Assembly (NCBI GenBank): GCA_030432455.1
Contig: JAUIHC010000211.1
Location: 1 to 5,770, forward strand
Direction of reading: 5' to 3'
Length of the DNA: 5,770 bases
Origin: Phycisphaerae bacterium
GTDB taxonomy: Bacteria; Planctomycetota; Phycisphaerae; Phycisphaerales; SM1A02
Numbering within the stretch: the first letter of the stretch is position 1; every line of letters starts with the position of its first letter. The notes below the pieces were generated by a model. It was not told where the DNA came from. It saw only the letters and a list, made by a program, of their open reading frames with translations, and did not search any database. Both the position numbers and the translations under genes were made by a program. Shown here in pieces: positions 3,812-5,770 of this stretch.

Positions 3812-5770
3812 ATGACGACCACCACCACGACCCCCGCGACCTCCACCCCCCCGTTCCTTGGCGACGCCGATCGCATCGCGACGGTGAACGCCCTCGTCGA
3901 ACGCCACGGCGAGCCCGCCCGCGAACGAGCGGAACGCGGTGTCGGCCAGTGCGCCGATCGCTGGGTGGAACGCGACGGCGACGCCGAGGCGTTCCAAACC
4001 TTCTGCCTCGACCACTTCGTCGCCACCGACGAGGATCGAACCCGCCTGCTCGATCGGCTCGAGACCGCACTCGAGCAGGTCCGCGGACATCTCTACGAGA
4101 TGCGTCGCAACCTGCGTCGCTGGAGCGATCTGGTCGGCGACAGTCTGCCCAAGACCGACTCGCTGCTGGCGACGTTCGATCCGGCCCCCGATCTCGCCGA
4201 GCAGTCGTACGCCCAGAAGCTCGCCTTCGTCGCCCTGCTCAACCTCGAGCGTTCGACGCTCGACGACATGCTCGCCCGCGGCGGCGGGTGGAACAGCGAC
4301 CGATGGGCGGAGGCCCGTATCGCCGGCTCGTTCGGCCCCCGGATTCCCAAGGAGGTGGCCGACCTCGCCCGCGAGCTGCACTTCAAGAGCTACCACTGGG
4401 TCTCGAACTTCCACATCCCGGTGGGGACGATGGTCGATGCCACGGGCCGACGATGGTTCGAGGCGGACCGCGCCCTTCTGGCGCACTGGCTCGTGCGTGA
4501 GGAGATCAAGGCCGGCTACAACGATCCCGACGGCGTGCAGAAGCAGCGGGCGCTGGCGTGGACGATGAGCCGGTACATCGACGGCTCCCTGCCGCAGGCG
4601 GTGATGGACCGCGGCTCGACCGCGGACTGGAATCCCGCGACCAACACGATCGACGGCGGTGACGCGGGGGAGACGATCGGTCTCCTCCGCTACGAGCACT
4701 GGATGGACAACGTCACCGTGGCCCGGGCCTACGACGCCCATCATCCCGAGCACCCCACCGCGATCGCCCGCAAGTTCGGACTCGAACGGGAGATTCCCGA
4801 GGACGAGGTCGAGCAGCTCCTGGTCGAGCTGCTGGCGGCCCCGGTCCGGGCGGATCTCTCCCGCCTCCTCGCGACGCGGCTCGGCCGCCCGCTCGAAGCC
4901 CACGACATCTACTTCGACGATCTCTTCGAGACCCGCGACGCCGACGAGATGAACGCCGAGGTCACCCGGCTCTTCCCCGACGAGACGGCGTTCGAGAAGG
5001 CCCTTCCGGACGTGCTGCGCGGCCTCGGATGGCCGGAGGACGAGGCCGACTTCCTCGGCACGCGGGTACGGGTCGAGATCGCCCGCGGGTCGGGACACGC
5101 GATGCGGCCGCAACTCGCGGAGTACGGCGCCTGGCTTCGCACCAATCGCCTCAAGGACCAGCTCGGCTGGGACGGCTTCGACACCGCGATGCACGAACTC
5201 GGGCACAACCTCGAGCAGCTCTGCTCGACCTTCTTCGTGCCCCGGCCCGCCCTCCGCGGCGTGCCCAACACCGCGTGCACCGAGGCGTTCGCCTTCCTCT
5301 ACCAGTCGCTCGCCAAGCGGGTGCTCGGCATCGAGGACGCCGCGGCCGCCGAGCGGGCGTACCACGAGGAGACGATCGCCGCGATGCTCATGACCTGCCA
5401 GATCGCGGGCCCGAGCCTCGTCGAACTCCGCACCTGGCGGGAGATCTACCAGCTCGGCGACGCCTGCACGCCCGACGCGATCCGGAACGCGGTGCTCCGG
5501 CACTCCGAGAATGTCTGGAACGAGTTCTTCCAGCCGCACTACGGCGACGATCCCTACCACATCCTCGGGGCGTACCAGCACATGCTCGGCCACCCGCTCT
5601 ATCTCGCCGACTACGCGATCGGCCGGACCATGAGCCACCAGATCCGCAGCCACATGCGGGGCCGCGACCTCGCGGCGGAGACGAAGCGGATCTGCTCGAT
5701 CGGATCGGTGACGCCCGACGCGTGGATGCGCGAAGCGGTCGGCGGCCCACTCTCACCGACGCCGCTCGTG
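3812..5770 (+). CDS. M3-like zinc metallopeptidase (gluzincin), 3' end beyond the window
   Basis: The reading frame from ATG 3812 is open to the last base (653 codons, no stop). The protein carries HELGH at 461-465 in the context FDTAMHELGHNLEQL, then GVPNTACTEAFAFLYQ with E491. In M3 oligopeptidases (thimet oligopeptidase type) the two His of HExxH and a Glu about 25 residues later bind zinc, and the first Glu is the catalytic base; the spacing here fits. About 100 residues further on, HMLGHPLYLADYAIG (590-604) resembles the M3 substrate-binding His/Tyr segment. The N-terminal 200 residues are charged and helical (for example LLDRLETALEQVRGHLYEM), as expected for the lid helices. The protein starts with six Thr after Met and has no signal peptide or membrane segment, so it is probably a cytoplasmic peptidase cleaving short peptides. 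The ending SVTPDAWMREAVGGPLSPTPLV resembles the near-terminal region of M3 enzymes, so only a short tail is probably missing. It is divergent from classical M3 proteins (PepF, OpdA) and may form its own subfamily. Its substrate is unknown. Confidence 0.87.
   Translation, partial: MTTTTTTPATSTPPFLGDADRIATVNALVERHGEPARERAERGVGQCADRWVERDGDAEAFQTFCLDHFVATDEDRTRLLDRLETALEQVRGHLYEMRRNLRRWSDLVGDSLPKTDSLLATFDPAPDLAEQSYAQKLAFVALLNLERSTLDDMLARGGGWNSDRWAEARIAGSFGPRIPKEVADLARELHFKSYHWVSNFHIPVGTMVDATGRRWFEADRALLAHWLVREEIKAGYNDPDGVQKQRALAWTMSRYIDGSLPQAVMDRGSTADWNPATNTIDGGDAGETIGLLRYEHWMDNVTVARAYDAHHPEHPTAIARKFGLEREIPEDEVEQLLVELLAAPVRADLSRLLATRLGRPLEAHDIYFDDLFETRDADEMNAEVTRLFPDETAFEKALPDVLRGLGWPEDEADFLGTRVRVEIARGSGHAMRPQLAEYGAWLRTNRLKDQLGWDGFDTAMHELGHNLEQLCSTFFVPRPALRGVPNTACTEAFAFLYQSLAKRVLGIEDAAAAERAYHEETIAAMLMTCQIAGPSLVELRTWREIYQLGDACTPDAIRNAVLRHSENVWNEFFQPHYGDDPYHILGAYQHMLGHPLYLADYAIGRTMSHQIRSHMRGRDLAAETKRICSIGSVTPDAWMREAVGGPLSPTPLV

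Noticed and set aside
3277..4500. Long plus-strand frame spanning the lipoprotein and the start of the peptidase
   Set aside because: It crosses a terminator and two gene boundaries, and its translation is Arg/Pro-rich with no domain features. It is an out-of-frame shadow.
3746..5653. 635-codon open frame on the minus strand opposite the metallopeptidase
   Set aside because: It mirrors the codon bias of the plus-strand gene, is rich in His, Arg, Val and Gly without any recognisable motif, and overlaps the lipoprotein start region. The plus-strand frame has clear metalloprotease motifs.

Overview
This is a strongly GC-rich bacterial chromosomal segment with dense coding and a heavy bias to C/G at third codon positions. 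That bias explains the long open frames antisense to the real genes. The F1 beta subunit and the general gene style fit a member of the Planctomycetota, probably Phycisphaerae-like. This is an inference from protein character, not a database result.

Layout from left to right: (1) bases 1-30 may be the last codons of an upstream gene whose TGA overlaps the next start as ATGA. (2) 27-1067 (+) is a class I (type I) mannose-6-phosphate isomerase with its zinc-binding and catalytic motifs intact. (3) 1068-1207 is a non-coding gap ending in a TATACT -10-like hexamer. (4) 1208-1576 (+) is a small uncharacterised protein of about 121 residues. (5) 1577-1773 carries a recognisable sigma70-type promoter, a leader of about 120 nt and a GAGGAG ribosome binding site. 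(6) 1774-3216 (+) is a complete F1 ATP synthase beta subunit (AtpD) that stands alone, with neither atpG before it nor atpC after it. (7) 3244-3281 is a very strong rho-independent terminator in the convergent gap. (8) 3301-3753 (-) is a small probable lipoprotein with a BamE/SmpA-like fold signature. (9) 3754-3811 is a 58-bp divergent intergenic stretch with a -10-like box for each side. (10) 3812-5770 (+) is a large M3-like zinc metallopeptidase that runs off the right edge, probably lacking only a short C-terminal tail.

The genes do not form one pathway. They look like separate housekeeping transcription units: sugar-nucleotide precursor metabolism, ATP synthesis, an envelope lipoprotein and peptide turnover. 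No mobile element, CRISPR array, tRNA/rRNA or phage-like gene is visible, and I see no convincing undescribed multi-gene system.

The most interesting pattern concerns gene expression. Three of the five start sites (the small hypothetical protein, the lipoprotein and the metallopeptidase) have no Shine-Dalgarno sequence, but each has a TAnnnT hexamer exactly 6 nt before the start codon. This is the geometry expected of leaderless mRNAs. atpD in the same window instead has a conventional promoter, leader and Shine-Dalgarno sequence.
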